15,578 nucleotides of DNA, taken from the NCBI GenBank assembly GCA_937936675.1, contig CALDDL010000159.1, positions 1 to 15,578 on the forward strand. Direction: 5' to 3'. Below are positions 7,572-14,908 of this stretch, piece by piece. Under the pieces are notes generated by a model. It searched no databases. It saw only the letters and a program-made list of their open reading frames with translations, and had not been told where the DNA came from. The translations under genes and the position numbers were made by a program. This DNA comes from an uncultured bacterium. GTDB taxonomy: Bacteria; Bacteroidota; Ignavibacteria; Ignavibacteriales; Melioribacteraceae. Position 1 is the first letter of the stretch, and each line of letters begins with the position of its first letter.

Positions 7572-8762
7572 CTATTTTATATAATAGATCTCTTTCTGTC
7601 GCTCGGATATAAATTCTGCTCCGGTTTCGGTGATTATTACTTCCTCTTCAATGGTTGCTATTCCATATCCATCAATCGTCAATCGCGGTTCGATTGTGAA
7701 TATCTGTCCTACTTCCAATTCAAGATAAGGGAGATTACTGTATCGTTCCCATCTCGGTCCTAGAAGTGCACCTCCGTCATGAGCGAATCTTCCGACCTGA
7801 TGCCCTAATCCATGAGGAAATTCTTCATAACCATTATTTACAATATAATCACGTGCAATGGCATCGATCTCCCATCCTTTCACACCCGGTTTAATTCCTT
7901 CGGCTGCGAGAGTAATTGAATCTCTAATTACGTCAAATCCTTTTTGAACCTCTCCCGGTGCTTTATCTTCTCCGGAGCGAAGTACATACCATGTTCTTTG
8001 TAAATCGGAGCAATAGCCCTTATAGTTTATTCCGAAATCCATATTAATCACATGTCCATAATCGACTTTTCGATCGGTGGGACCTGAATGCGCACCTGCT
8101 GTATCGGGACCGGTGAATACTGAAGGGCAATATTCAGCTTCCCAAGCAAGTCCGAATCCTCTCTCTTTAGCTAGATTTTTTACGAATGCGGCAATCTCAA
8201 GTTCGCTTACTCCCGGTTTAATAAATTTCCCGGTTTCATCAAATATTTTAAGAGTTTCCACTATCGCCGTTTTCATCAGTGCAAGTTCTGATGCTGATTT
8301 TCTTCCTCGTAATGCTGCAACAATTTCCTCGGAAGAGATTAATTTATCTTCGAACCCGGTTCCCTTAAGGTGGTCTAATAATTCTAAATAAAGTCCATGA
8401 GTTAATCCATCAGCTAGGGTGGAATTTCGAGAATAATTAATCGCAATTTTATTCGGATTAAGTTTGGTTATTAATTCTACAAGAGTTTCCTTTACTCCTT
8501 TTAGATATGAATGAATGTTCTTGTAAGTGCCAACTGTTTTCATATTAGCTAATTCTAATGAACCGATCACAGCATGCGTTTCGCCGTTCTTAGTGATTAT
8601 AAAAGCGGAAGACCACGTAGCATTAGTTCCTACAATCATATCGAGCATCGGGTCTTTGATGTTACCCGTCTCTCTTACAAAAGTCATCCACATATCGATA
8701 TCTTTTTCTTGAAGAATTTTTACTGCTTGATCAATTTTTTCTAATACCATTTCTTTAGACAT
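7572..8762 (-). CDS. M24 family metallopeptidase (Xaa-Pro aminopeptidase/dipeptidase-like)
   Basis: This is a cytosolic, probably dimetal peptidase of the creatinase/aminopeptidase P (pita-bread) fold, 396 residues with the start used here. Residues ~1-150 are the creatinase-type N-terminal domain and ~160-390 the catalytic domain. All five metal ligands are visible: Asp242 (MDFG), Asp253 (SDLQRT), His321 (GLGHQVG), Glu358 (FTIEPRL) and Glu372 (ATIEEEV). Accessory histidines at 225 (AHSGP) and 328 are also present. The frame is open for a further 57 codons upstream, but that stretch is low-complexity and unlike the family. The internal ATG at 8762 has GGGAG at 8-base spacing and an N-terminus MSKEMVLEKI that fits. 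Family members cleave X-Pro bonds or dipeptides; the substrate is not determined by sequence. It diverges from the amidotransferase gene and ends 25 bases from the hairpin shared with the helicase gene. Confidence 0.92.
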   Translation of the reverse strand: MSKEMVLEKIDQAVKILQEKDIDMWMTFVRETGNIKDPMLDMIVGTNATWSSAFIITKNGETHAVIGSLELANMKTVGTYKNIHSYLKGVKETLVELITKLNPNKIAINYSRNSTLADGLTHGLYLELLDHLKGTGFEDKLISSEEIVAALRGRKSASELALMKTAIVETLKIFDETGKFIKPGVSELEIAAFVKNLAKERGFGLAWEAEYCPSVFTGPDTAGAHSGPTDRKVDYGHVINMDFGINYKGYCSDLQRTWYVLRSGEDKAPGEVQKGFDVIRDSITLAAEGIKPGVKGWEIDAIARDYIVNNGYEEFPHGLGHQVGRFAHDGGALLGPRWERYSNLPYLELEVGQIFTIEPRLTIDGYGIATIEEEVIITETGAEFISERQKEIYYIK

Positions 8763-8770
8763 AGATAGAA

Positions 8771-8775
8771 CTCCC
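8771..8775 (-). promoter_or_regulatory. Shine-Dalgarno that sets the M24 peptidase start
   Basis: GGGAG on the minus strand lies 8 bases before the ATG at 8762. It supports that start over the in-frame ATG at 8933, which would run the gene into the divergent promoter region and across the amidotransferase start. Confidence 0.75.
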
Positions 8776-8786
8776 TTTTTGATATT

Positions 8787-8818
8787 TAAACATATTGATT
8801 CGGATATTTTTTTACCAA
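8787..8818 (-). promoter_or_regulatory. Candidate Bacteroidota-type promoter for the M24 peptidase
   Basis: On the minus strand TTGG (8815-8818) is followed after 20 bases by TATGTTTA (8787-8794), one base off the -7 consensus TAnnTTTG. Spacing matches the Bacteroidota -33/-7 form. A transcript would start ~10 bases before the GGGAG ribosome site. The region is AT-rich, so chance matches are possible. Confidence 0.35.
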
Positions 8819-8846
8819 TATTCTTTTTATGAATAGAGCATTTTTT

Positions 8847-8854
8847 TATCTTTG
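8847..8854 (+). promoter_or_regulatory. Candidate -7 element (TAnnTTTG) for the amidotransferase gene
   Basis: TATCTTTG matches the Bacteroidota -7 consensus exactly. It lies 22 bases before the TTG start, leaving room for a short leader with AAGGA. No convincing -33 TTG is at the usual spacing; only a T-rich run (8824-8828) is there. Confidence 0.35.
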
Positions 8855-8865
8855 CCCTGCATATT

Positions 8866-8870
8866 AAGGA
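8866..8870 (+). promoter_or_regulatory. Shine-Dalgarno that sets the TTG start at 8877
   Basis: AAGGA lies 6 bases before TTG at 8877. No in-frame ATG occurs early enough to keep the conserved first beta-strand (KAAIIDLYDG), so the TTG start is the sensible choice. Confidence 0.75.
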
Positions 8871-8876
8871 ATAAAA

Positions 8877-9692
8877 TTGAAAAATAATATAAAAGCTGCA
8901 ATAATCGATCTTTATGATGGAGAAACTAACCAAGGAATAAGATGCATTAAAGATATACTTTCTGATTGCGGGTTAGAATATAAGTTGTACGATTTGAGAG
9001 CAAAAGGGGAAGTACCATCTACCGATTATGATATTTATATCTCTTCGGGCGGACCTGGTAGCCCTTGGGATGGCGAAGGGAAAAAATGGGAAGAAGATTA
9101 TTTTAAATTATTGGATACGCTTTGGGCGAATAATCAAAATCCGACGAATCGAAAGAAATATGTATTCTTTATCTGCCATTCTTTTCAAATTATGGTTCGT
9201 TATTTTGGACTTGCAGAAGTTGTAATGAGAAATTCAAAATCCTTTGGAATTAAACCGGTTCATAAAACTAAATCAGGAGAATTAGAAAAAATATTCGAAA
9301 ATTTAACTGATCCTTTCTACGCGGCTGATTTTAGGGAGTGGCAGGTGATTCAGCCTAATCTAAATCGGCTAGATTCAATGGGGGCAAAGATTATTGCTTT
9401 AGAGAAGGTTCGCCCGCATGTTGATTTAGAACGCGCAATAATGGCAATAAGAATATCGGATGAATTTATCGGGACACAATTTCATCCGGAAGCGGATCCC
9501 GAGAGTATGCAACATCATCTAATGCAGCCGGAACGCAAAGAGCATGTAGTATCGAAATATGGAGAGGAAAAATATCAAGAGATGCTTGACCTCTGCGAAA
9601 ATGAAATAGGAATAAAATTAACTCGTAAAAATGTTTTGCCCGGTTTTATTAATGAAGCGATATTACGGTTAAACGAAAACCAAAATAAGTAA
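8877..9692 (+). CDS. Class I glutamine amidotransferase-like protein (GMP synthase GATase fold), substrate unknown
   Basis: A stand-alone class I GATase-like protein of 271 residues. The N-terminal strand AAIIDLYDG (7-15) and SSGGPGSPWD (56-65) match the oxyanion/glutamine-binding region of the GuaA, PabA and CarA type. The catalytic triad is visible: Cys100 (FICHSFQ), His203 and Glu205 (GTQFHPEADP). The nucleophile elbow is altered: the usual G-x-C-x-G-x-Q pattern has Phe98 before and Ser102 after the Cys. There is no synthetase or ATP-pyrophosphatase domain and no neighbouring acceptor subunit. It might work with a distant partner, or hydrolyse gamma-glutamyl amides like PuuD. Start is TTG with AAGGA. 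It diverges from the M24 peptidase; a shared job in peptide or glutamyl-compound turnover is only a guess. Confidence 0.85.
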   Translation: MKNNIKAAIIDLYDGETNQGIRCIKDILSDCGLEYKLYDLRAKGEVPSTDYDIYISSGGPGSPWDGEGKKWEEDYFKLLDTLWANNQNPTNRKKYVFFICHSFQIMVRYFGLAEVVMRNSKSFGIKPVHKTKSGELEKIFENLTDPFYAADFREWQVIQPNLNRLDSMGAKIIALEKVRPHVDLERAIMAIRISDEFIGTQFHPEADPESMQHHLMQPERKEHVVSKYGEEKYQEMLDLCENEIGIKLTRKNVLPGFINEAILRLNENQNK

Positions 9693-9760
9693 AATTCGCT
9701 GATAGGAGTGGAAATTGATAGTGAGCGATATTTTGTTATATCATTAGTTTACGTATTTAC

Positions 9761-9780
9761 TTAAGTAATTAATTGCTTAA
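9761..9780. repeat. Imperfect 20-base palindrome at the convergent gene ends
   Basis: Two 10-base halves (9761-9770 and 9771-9780) pair at 9 of 10 positions. The site covers the stop codon of the histidine kinase gene. It could fold as a small hairpin with a TTAA loop and end transcription from either side, but it lacks GC pairs and a following T tract. Confidence 0.3.
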
Positions 9781-11280
9781 AGTTTCATCTCGTGGAAGAG
9801 TTATTTTGAAAGTAGTTCCTTTACCAAATTTGCTTTCTACTGCAATAGTACCATTATTTTTTTCAACCATTTCTTTGCATAAAATTAGTCCTAATCCACT
9901 TCCTTTTTCTTGGTTTGTGCCATAAGTTGAATGATTAACGTCAATTCTAAAAAGTTTATCAATATCCTCAGGTTTAATTCCAATTCCCGTATCATTTACT
10001 AAAATTTCAAGACGATCAGTATGATTATTATTTGTAATAAAGACTTCATCATCGGCAGACGTAAATTTGAGTGCATTGGAAATTAAGTTTTGAAGCACCG
10101 AACTAATCATATCTTCATCTGCAAAAGCGATAGTATTGCCGCTCATCTTATTTGATAAAGTTATTTTTTTATTTGCGGCAATATGCTCGAATAATTTAAT
10201 GATTTGATTAATTCGACTATTGATCGAAAAATGCGCTGGTTCATATTTCATTTTACCCGATTGAATTCTGCTCCATGTAAGTAGATTTTCGAGAAGAGCG
10301 AAAACATTCTGTGCCGCTTCATAAATCTTCTCGGCAAATAATGCGGTCTCTTCTTTCGTTAATTCATTTATATCATCTTTTAAGAATTCGGAAAAACTGA
10401 AAATTGAACTGAAGGGACTTCTAAGATCGTGAGAGATAATAGAGAAGAATTTATCTTTAGATGCATTTAGATTGTGTAGTTTTATATTTAGCTCTTCTAA
10501 TTCTTTTACTACTGATTTTAATTTATTTTCATTTTCTTTTATATCAGTAATATCTCTTACAATGCCGCGGATAATATATTGATCATGTGAGTTTTTGACT
10601 AAATTAGCAGAATTTAGACCGGTTATATTTTCCCCTCTAAGATTTGTAAAATGAATTTCAAAATTCCGAACGAATCCATTTTCTTTAAGTTGATCTATAA
10701 ACAATTGTCTATCTTGAGGAGATTTATAAAATTTTTCGGAGATAGAAATTTCTGCGGCATCTGAAGCAGATTCCAAGCCGAGGATTTCCACACCTGCGGG
10801 ATTCATTTCAATAAATTTCCCATCAAGTGTGCTTTCATATACAGCGTCATTTAGTTCTAAAAAAATATTTTTATATCTATCCTGTGCTTCCTTAAGCTTT
10901 GCATCTTTTTGAACGTCTTTAGTTATATCGGTCGTAATTCCGACTAAAAATACTTGTCCATATCTATCGGTTATAGAAAATGTTTTAAGATGAATTAAAA
11001 TTTCTTTTTTACTTTTTGTTATATTATAAAGTCTTCCTTCCCAACCGCCATCGATTGTAGATTGAATTATTGAGTGCATTAATTCGGGATTATTTTTTTC
11101 TGAACCGACAAAATCAAATGTCCTATTAGTTACTTCATCTAACGTATATCCATATAGTTCTAGAAATGCATTATTAACAAAAATTATTCTATCTTCAATA
11201 TCAGTGATACTCACCGCTTCATTAATGTAATCCAAAGTTTGCAATAAAACATTTAGATCAGTAATCTTATTATTAATCAT
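9769..11280 (-). CDS. Soluble PAS-PAS sensor histidine kinase
   Basis: The 503-residue two-component kinase has no membrane segment or signal peptide, so it probably senses a cytoplasmic cue. Two PAS domains with PAC-type ends lie at ~10-125 (INEAVSITD, ending VGITTDITKD) and ~130-250 (ending RGIVRDITDIKE). A short coiled linker (250-275) leads to the dimerisation domain with phospho-acceptor His284 in FFSIISHDLRSP. The ATPase domain has the N box NLISNA (398-403), G1 DTGIGI (430-435), an F-box-like DKLFRID (441-447) and G2 GSGLGL (460-465), all intact. No haem- or flavin-binding residue is obvious in the PAS domains. No response regulator is adjacent, so it is an orphan here. Its ATG overlaps the stop of the upstream Sua5 gene by 4 bases, so both are probably made from one transcript. 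Confidence 0.95.
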   Translation of the reverse strand: MINNKITDLNVLLQTLDYINEAVSITDIEDRIIFVNNAFLELYGYTLDEVTNRTFDFVGSEKNNPELMHSIIQSTIDGGWEGRLYNITKSKKEILIHLKTFSITDRYGQVFLVGITTDITKDVQKDAKLKEAQDRYKNIFLELNDAVYESTLDGKFIEMNPAGVEILGLESASDAAEISISEKFYKSPQDRQLFIDQLKENGFVRNFEIHFTNLRGENITGLNSANLVKNSHDQYIIRGIVRDITDIKENENKLKSVVKELEELNIKLHNLNASKDKFFSIISHDLRSPFSSIFSFSEFLKDDINELTKEETALFAEKIYEAAQNVFALLENLLTWSRIQSGKMKYEPAHFSINSRINQIIKLFEHIAANKKITLSNKMSGNTIAFADEDMISSVLQNLISNALKFTSADDEVFITNNNHTDRLEILVNDTGIGIKPEDIDKLFRIDVNHSTYGTNQEKGSGLGLILCKEMVEKNNGTIAVESKFGKGTTFKITLPRDETLSN

Positions 11281-12260
11281 ATTTGGTAAAATTTAAATTT
11301 ATTTACTGCCTTTTTAAGCCGATCCATAATTGCAATTCCGAGACCTTTTTCCTCAATCTTTTCGGCGGCAATAATTTCTATATCGGGATCGTTTTCTAAT
11401 TTATAAAGCATTGAGAATAAATTAGCCGCAGCTTCTCTCAAATCTCCTTTTGGTGATAATATATATTCTTTAACAAATGGATAACCGGATTTGTTTTCAG
11501 AAAAAAGGAGTCCACCTGTTCGTTTATTATCGGATTTATTTAAAAAGTCTTTAGTGATGAAAAAAATCGGTTTATCGGGAGCGTAATGAAATTCAAGTTG
11601 ACCGGGGGAATCGGGCTTTAATTTAATAGATGTATCCACTTTTACGTTATCTATTTCGGATTTGAGGTCTTCCAAAGTAACACCTCCGGGACGCAATAAT
11701 GTAATACCATCATTTTCAATTCTTATAATAGTAGATTCCACACCAATTTCTGATTGCCCTCCATCCAAAATCATCTCCACTTTAGAAGAAAGCTCCTCTG
11801 AAATATGTTTGACTTTAGTAGGACTTAATCTATTGAATGAATTAGCACTCGGTGCAGCTATTGGCACTCCCGCTAATTCTATAAGTCTTAAAGCTGCCGG
11901 ATGGCTAGGCATTCTCACCGCCACGGTTTGATTACCCGCTGTTACGATATCAGGCACTACCGAATTTTTCTTTAAAACTATTGTAAGTGGTCCTGGCCAG
12001 TATTTCTTAGTGATTCGTTTTATCAGATCATTATTATCATTTGAAATTATCTCGAGCATTTTATAATCTGAAATATGAAGAATAAGGGGATTGAATGTAG
12101 GACGTTTTTTTGCTTCGAATATTTTCGAAACAGCAATTGAATTGAAGCCATCAGCACCAATCCCATATACCGTCTCTGTCGGAAAGATTACAAGTTCACC
12201 CGAATTTATTAATTTTGCTGCGGATTGCAAGTTTTTTTCTGTAACGGGAAAAATATTCAT
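11277..12260 (-). CDS. Threonylcarbamoyl-AMP synthase (Sua5/YrdC/YciO family, with Sua5 domain)
   Basis: It makes threonylcarbamoyl-AMP from threonine, bicarbonate and ATP, the first step of the universal t6A37 modification of ANN-decoding tRNAs. The 327 residues fit the longer Sua5 form rather than short YrdC/TsaC. The catalytic YrdC domain (~5-200) shows FPTETVYGIG (26-35), KKRPTFNPLI (51-60), WPGPLT (88-93), VAVRMPSHP (113-121) and PSANSFNRLSPT (137-148). The linker SPGQLEFHYAP (218-228) matches the SPGMxxxHYAP segment that closes over the active site. The C-terminal Sua5 domain runs ~230-327. The upstream gap of 52 bases is shared with the divergent cyclase. On the minus strand an AGGAT lies ~10 bases before the ATG. 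The downstream kinase overlaps by 4 bases, an unusual partner for a tRNA-modification gene. Confidence 0.96.
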   Translation of the reverse strand: MNIFPVTEKNLQSAAKLINSGELVIFPTETVYGIGADGFNSIAVSKIFEAKKRPTFNPLILHISDYKMLEIISNDNNDLIKRITKKYWPGPLTIVLKKNSVVPDIVTAGNQTVAVRMPSHPAALRLIELAGVPIAAPSANSFNRLSPTKVKHISEELSSKVEMILDGGQSEIGVESTIIRIENDGITLLRPGGVTLEDLKSEIDNVKVDTSIKLKPDSPGQLEFHYAPDKPIFFITKDFLNKSDNKRTGGLLFSENKSGYPFVKEYILSPKGDLREAAANLFSMLYKLENDPDIEIIAAEKIEEKGLGIAIMDRLKKAVNKFKFYQI

Positions 12261-12312
12261 TATTTTATTAATCCTGATTTAGATATTTTTTCAAAATTCA
12301 ATATATAAAAAT

Positions 12313-13641
12313 ATGGAAGTAAAACTAGATTCACTAAATATTGATGAAGCGAAATTGCTGGATGAACTCTTGACAAAAGAGATTATCAAAAGCGAATCTA
12401 TTAGAGCAAAGCTTTTTGTGATAGTTGCTTCTCTTCTTCTAATATTCTTCATAGTTATTGCTGCATTTTCTTATAACTCACTTCTTACTTTCGTAACAGA
12501 ATTTACGCCGTATTATCTAACGGTAGTAATTATATCCATATTTATAGCACGCGAAGTAACTATAAGTAAAGTATTAAAAAGATCAGGCAACCAATTTGAA
12601 AAACTTAATCGAAAAAAGGCATTAGTGGCACGGTATAGTTCTGTTCTTTTTGAAACAAGCATACCTACACTTTTAATTATTGTTTTTTCTTTCTATACTA
12701 AATCATTTTATTTGAATATATCGCCACTTATTTTGCTTTATTTTATTTTTATTTCTCTTACAACTTTGAGTTTGGACTATCGTATCTCTCTATTTGCGGG
12801 GGCTGTATCCGCAGTTGAATATCTATCATTCACAGCTTATGCTATTAGCTATAATACACTTCCTGTAACCGATCCGATTTTTACAAATAGTTTAATGTAT
12901 ATAGGTAAAGCCATAATGCTTTTAGTAGCAAGCGTGGCTGCCGGTTTTGTGGGCGAGCAGCTTAAAAGACAAATAAGAAATACATTCTTTACTCTCATTG
13001 AAAGAAATAGAGTAGTAAATTTGTTTGATCAGCAGATATCAAAAGAGATTGTCGAAGAGTTGGTCAATAATTCAGGCGAACTCGAAAGTAAAAGAAAATT
13101 TGTCTGTATTATGTTTCTCGATATAAGAGGATTTACACAATACGCAGAAAATAAAGAACCTGAAGAGATAATTAGATATCAGAATCAAGTATTTGGTTTT
13201 ATGATAGAAATTATTACACGAAATGGAGGTGTGATAAATCAATTTCTTGGTGATGGTTATATGGCAACTTTCGGAGCACCTCTTAGCAGAGGCAATGACT
13301 GCCAAAATGCCGTAAATTCAGCTTTAGAAATTATTTCTATGATTAAGAGAAAAAATGATATTGGTGAAATACCGTTTACGGGTATTGGTATTGGTCTTCA
13401 TGCGGGCGAGGTGGTAGCGGGGAATGTAGGTACTTCAATTCGTAAACAGTATTCCATTTCGGGTGTTACCGTTATTCTTGCTTCTAGAATTGAAGGGTTA
13501 ACAAAGCAGTATAAGGCACAGCTATTAGTATCGGAACAAGTTCTTAAGAATATCGATACTACCTCGCTTTCAATCGAAGATATTGGTCCTGTTGTAGTTA
13601 AGGGGCACGAAAACCCAATCGTAATTTATAAACTTGCATAG
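12313..13641 (+). CDS. Membrane class III adenylate/guanylate cyclase homologue with altered active site
   Basis: The 442-residue protein has an N-terminal membrane part with about five or six hydrophobic helices (~33-52, 68-80, 112-127, 134-150, 158-176, 195-213). A linker (~214-255) resembling a cyclase transducer element leads to a class III catalytic domain (~258-440). Metal-binding aspartates are kept: Asp270 in FLDIRGFT and Asp314 in FLGDGYMATFGAP. The transition-state Arg392 (ASRIEGL) is also kept. However, the purine-selecting Lys position is Gln310 (INQFLGDG). The base-selecting Asp after Gly is Val385, and the transition-state Asn is Ile388 (YSISGVTVILASR). The protein may be an inactive receptor-like homologue, an enzyme with altered specificity, or a member of a subfamily with its own rules. 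A class III architecture is certain; cyclic-nucleotide synthesis is not. The HisN-like gene follows after 8 bases. Confidence 0.9.
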   Translation: MEVKLDSLNIDEAKLLDELLTKEIIKSESIRAKLFVIVASLLLIFFIVIAAFSYNSLLTFVTEFTPYYLTVVIISIFIAREVTISKVLKRSGNQFEKLNRKKALVARYSSVLFETSIPTLLIIVFSFYTKSFYLNISPLILLYFIFISLTTLSLDYRISLFAGAVSAVEYLSFTAYAISYNTLPVTDPIFTNSLMYIGKAIMLLVASVAAGFVGEQLKRQIRNTFFTLIERNRVVNLFDQQISKEIVEELVNNSGELESKRKFVCIMFLDIRGFTQYAENKEPEEIIRYQNQVFGFMIEIITRNGGVINQFLGDGYMATFGAPLSRGNDCQNAVNSALEIISMIKRKNDIGEIPFTGIGIGLHAGEVVAGNVGTSIRKQYSISGVTVILASRIEGLTKQYKAQLLVSEQVLKNIDTTSLSIEDIGPVVVKGHENPIVIYKLA

Positions 13642-13649
13642 AGGATAAA

Positions 13650-14411
13650 ATGAATGAATTAAGTGGGTTTAAGAAATTTTCTCGTCTGCTTTCAGACGAA
13701 AGCGGAGCTATAATTAGGAAATATTTCAGAACGCATATCGGATTTGAAAGTAAAAGCGATGAATCACCCGTTACGATTGCCGATAAATACTCTGAAGAAA
13801 GAATGCGGGAATTGATAATGAAAGAATTCCCGGAACATGGAATAATCGGAGAAGAATTTGGGAAACATAATCCGGAAGCCGAATACCAATGGGTGCTTGA
13901 TCCAATCGATGGTACAAAAAGTTTTATCTGCGGTACGGTAACTTTTGGGACAATGATAGCACTTACGAAAAAAGGTGAACCGATTCTTGGCGTTATTAAT
14001 CAACCGATACTTAATGAATTTCTGATTGGCGATAATGATACTGCACAGCTAAATGACGTAAAGGTAAAAGTAAGAGAATGCGAAAATTTATCGGATGCAG
14101 TATTGCTAACCACCGACCATAAGAATATTGAGAAGTATCAGGATAAAGAAAAATTTGATGAATTAATTAATAGATGCAAGCTTTACCGAAATTGGGGAGA
14201 TTGCTATGGATATTATCTCGTTGCCACAGGATATGCAGATATAATGCTCGATCCGATTATGAGTGTGTGGGATTTAATGGCTCTGATTCCAATTATTAAA
14301 GGCGCTGGCGGAGTGATAACAGATTATACCGGCGGCGATCCTGTTAAAGGAAATAGTATTATCGCATCGAATAAAATTTTACATCCGAAAGTAGTTTCAC
14401 AGCTAAACTAA
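13650..14411 (+). CDS. Inositol-monophosphatase-family phosphatase, probably histidinol-phosphatase (HisN-like)
   Basis: A Mg2+-dependent, Li+-sensitive-type sugar or amino-alcohol phosphatase of 253 residues, the usual size. Metal ligands are visible: Asp45 (TIADKYSEE), Glu68/69 (IIGEEFG), Asp84 and Asp87 (DPIDGTKSF) and Asp208 (SVWDLMAL). The DPIDGTKSF-x-x-G variant and the WGDCYGYYLVATGYAD segment (182-197) resemble the HisN type, which removes phosphate from L-histidinol phosphate in histidine synthesis. IMPase or CysQ activity cannot be excluded from sequence alone. No other his genes are in view. GAGGA overlaps the end of the cyclase gene, 4 bases before the ATG, so expression is probably coupled to the cyclase. 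A strong terminator lies ~160 bases downstream. Confidence 0.88.
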   Translation: MNELSGFKKFSRLLSDESGAIIRKYFRTHIGFESKSDESPVTIADKYSEERMRELIMKEFPEHGIIGEEFGKHNPEAEYQWVLDPIDGTKSFICGTVTFGTMIALTKKGEPILGVINQPILNEFLIGDNDTAQLNDVKVKVRECENLSDAVLLTTDHKNIEKYQDKEKFDELINRCKLYRNWGDCYGYYLVATGYADIMLDPIMSVWDLMALIPIIKGAGGVITDYTGGDPVKGNSIIASNKILHPKVVSQLN

Positions 14412-14573
14412 GCAATGAAAGGATAACTTTATTATTTTGAAGAGATGCTCTATTTAGGAATAAGAATCTTTTTAGCATGGGATTTTCTCATTAACTTCCA
14501 TAACCGTTTGGGCACGCCTTTTCTTCAGTTGCCTTAGTCAACTTATTATAGGATTGGGCACTATTTAAAATAA

Positions 14574-14601
14574 AAAAAGCCGGCTTTTCTGCCGGCTTTT
14601 T
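14574..14601. terminator. Strong bidirectional rho-independent terminator
   Basis: GC-rich arms AAAAAGCCGGC (14574-14584) and GCCGGCTTTTT (14591-14601) form a perfect 11-pair stem with loop TTTTCT. A run of As precedes it and Ts follow, so it can stop both the plus-strand cyclase/HisN-like transcript and the minus-strand ferredoxin transcript. The remaining gap 14412-14573 holds nothing I recognise apart from a doubtful 30-codon frame. Confidence 0.92.
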
Positions 14602-14618
14602 CGTGGAAACAATTTATA

Positions 14619-14831
14619 TTATTGTTCAACAATAGCACTAACAGCGCATACATCAATGCAAGATTTACAGTCGGTACATAATTCAGGAACGATAAAAGTA
14701 TAGTCTTCTGAAAGAGGGGCATTTGTTGTACCGTTTAACTGAAATTCTTCACCTGCATTATAGATTGCGGAATTTTCACATTCGTCAACGCATGCAGAGC
14801 AATTAATGCATTCGTCAGTAATTACAACCAT
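14619..14831 (-). CDS. Small 2[4Fe-4S] bacterial-type ferredoxin
   Basis: A 70-residue electron carrier with two CxxCxxCxxxC motifs: Cys8, 11, 14, 18 and Cys52, 55, 58, 62. In this fold each cluster uses three cysteines of one motif and the fourth of the other. Two features stand out. The spacer between motifs is 33 residues, against about 18 in clostridial ferredoxins. Neither motif has the usual proline after its last cysteine (Glu19 and Ala63 instead). The start MVVITDECINCSAC and the spacer with LSEDYTFIVPE recall ferredoxins I remember from Bacteroidota, though the extra residues those carry in the second motif are absent. GGAG lies 8 bases before the ATG (14840-14843). The gene stands alone between a terminator and a divergent promoter region, so the redox partner is unknown. 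Confidence 0.95.
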   Translation of the reverse strand: MVVITDECINCSACVDECENSAIYNAGEEFQLNGTTNAPLSEDYTFIVPELCTDCKSCIDVCAVSAIVEQ

Positions 14832-14908
14832 TATTACATCTCCAATTAATATTAATAAAAATCATGTCTTAAAATATGGGTATCTTTTCAAAGAAACAAG
14901 AGCAAAAA

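Noticed and set aside
8763..8933. Extended M24 peptidase start adding 57 residues at the N-terminus
   Set aside because: The extension is low-complexity, crosses the divergent promoter region and the amidotransferase start, and the ATG at 8762 has a proper GGGAG site.
9694..9742. Weak stems (TCGCT/AGCGA and GATAT/ATATC) after the amidotransferase gene as a terminator
   Set aside because: Five-pair arms, a long loop in one case and no T tract; not supportable as a terminator.
13072..14003. Minus-strand frames opposite the cyclase and HisN-like genes (13072-13305, 13764-14003)
   Set aside because: They are antisense to conserved catalytic motifs, and their composition does not look like protein.
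14445..14537. A 30-codon plus-strand frame (starting MLYLGIRIFLAWDF) after the HisN-like gene
   Set aside because: It has no good ribosome site, resembles nothing I know, and lies in a terminator-proximal gap. A chance frame is more likely.
14508..14561. Short direct repeat TTGGGCAC at 14508-14515 and 14554-14561
   Set aside because: Only 8 bases in two copies with no further structure; chance is sufficient.
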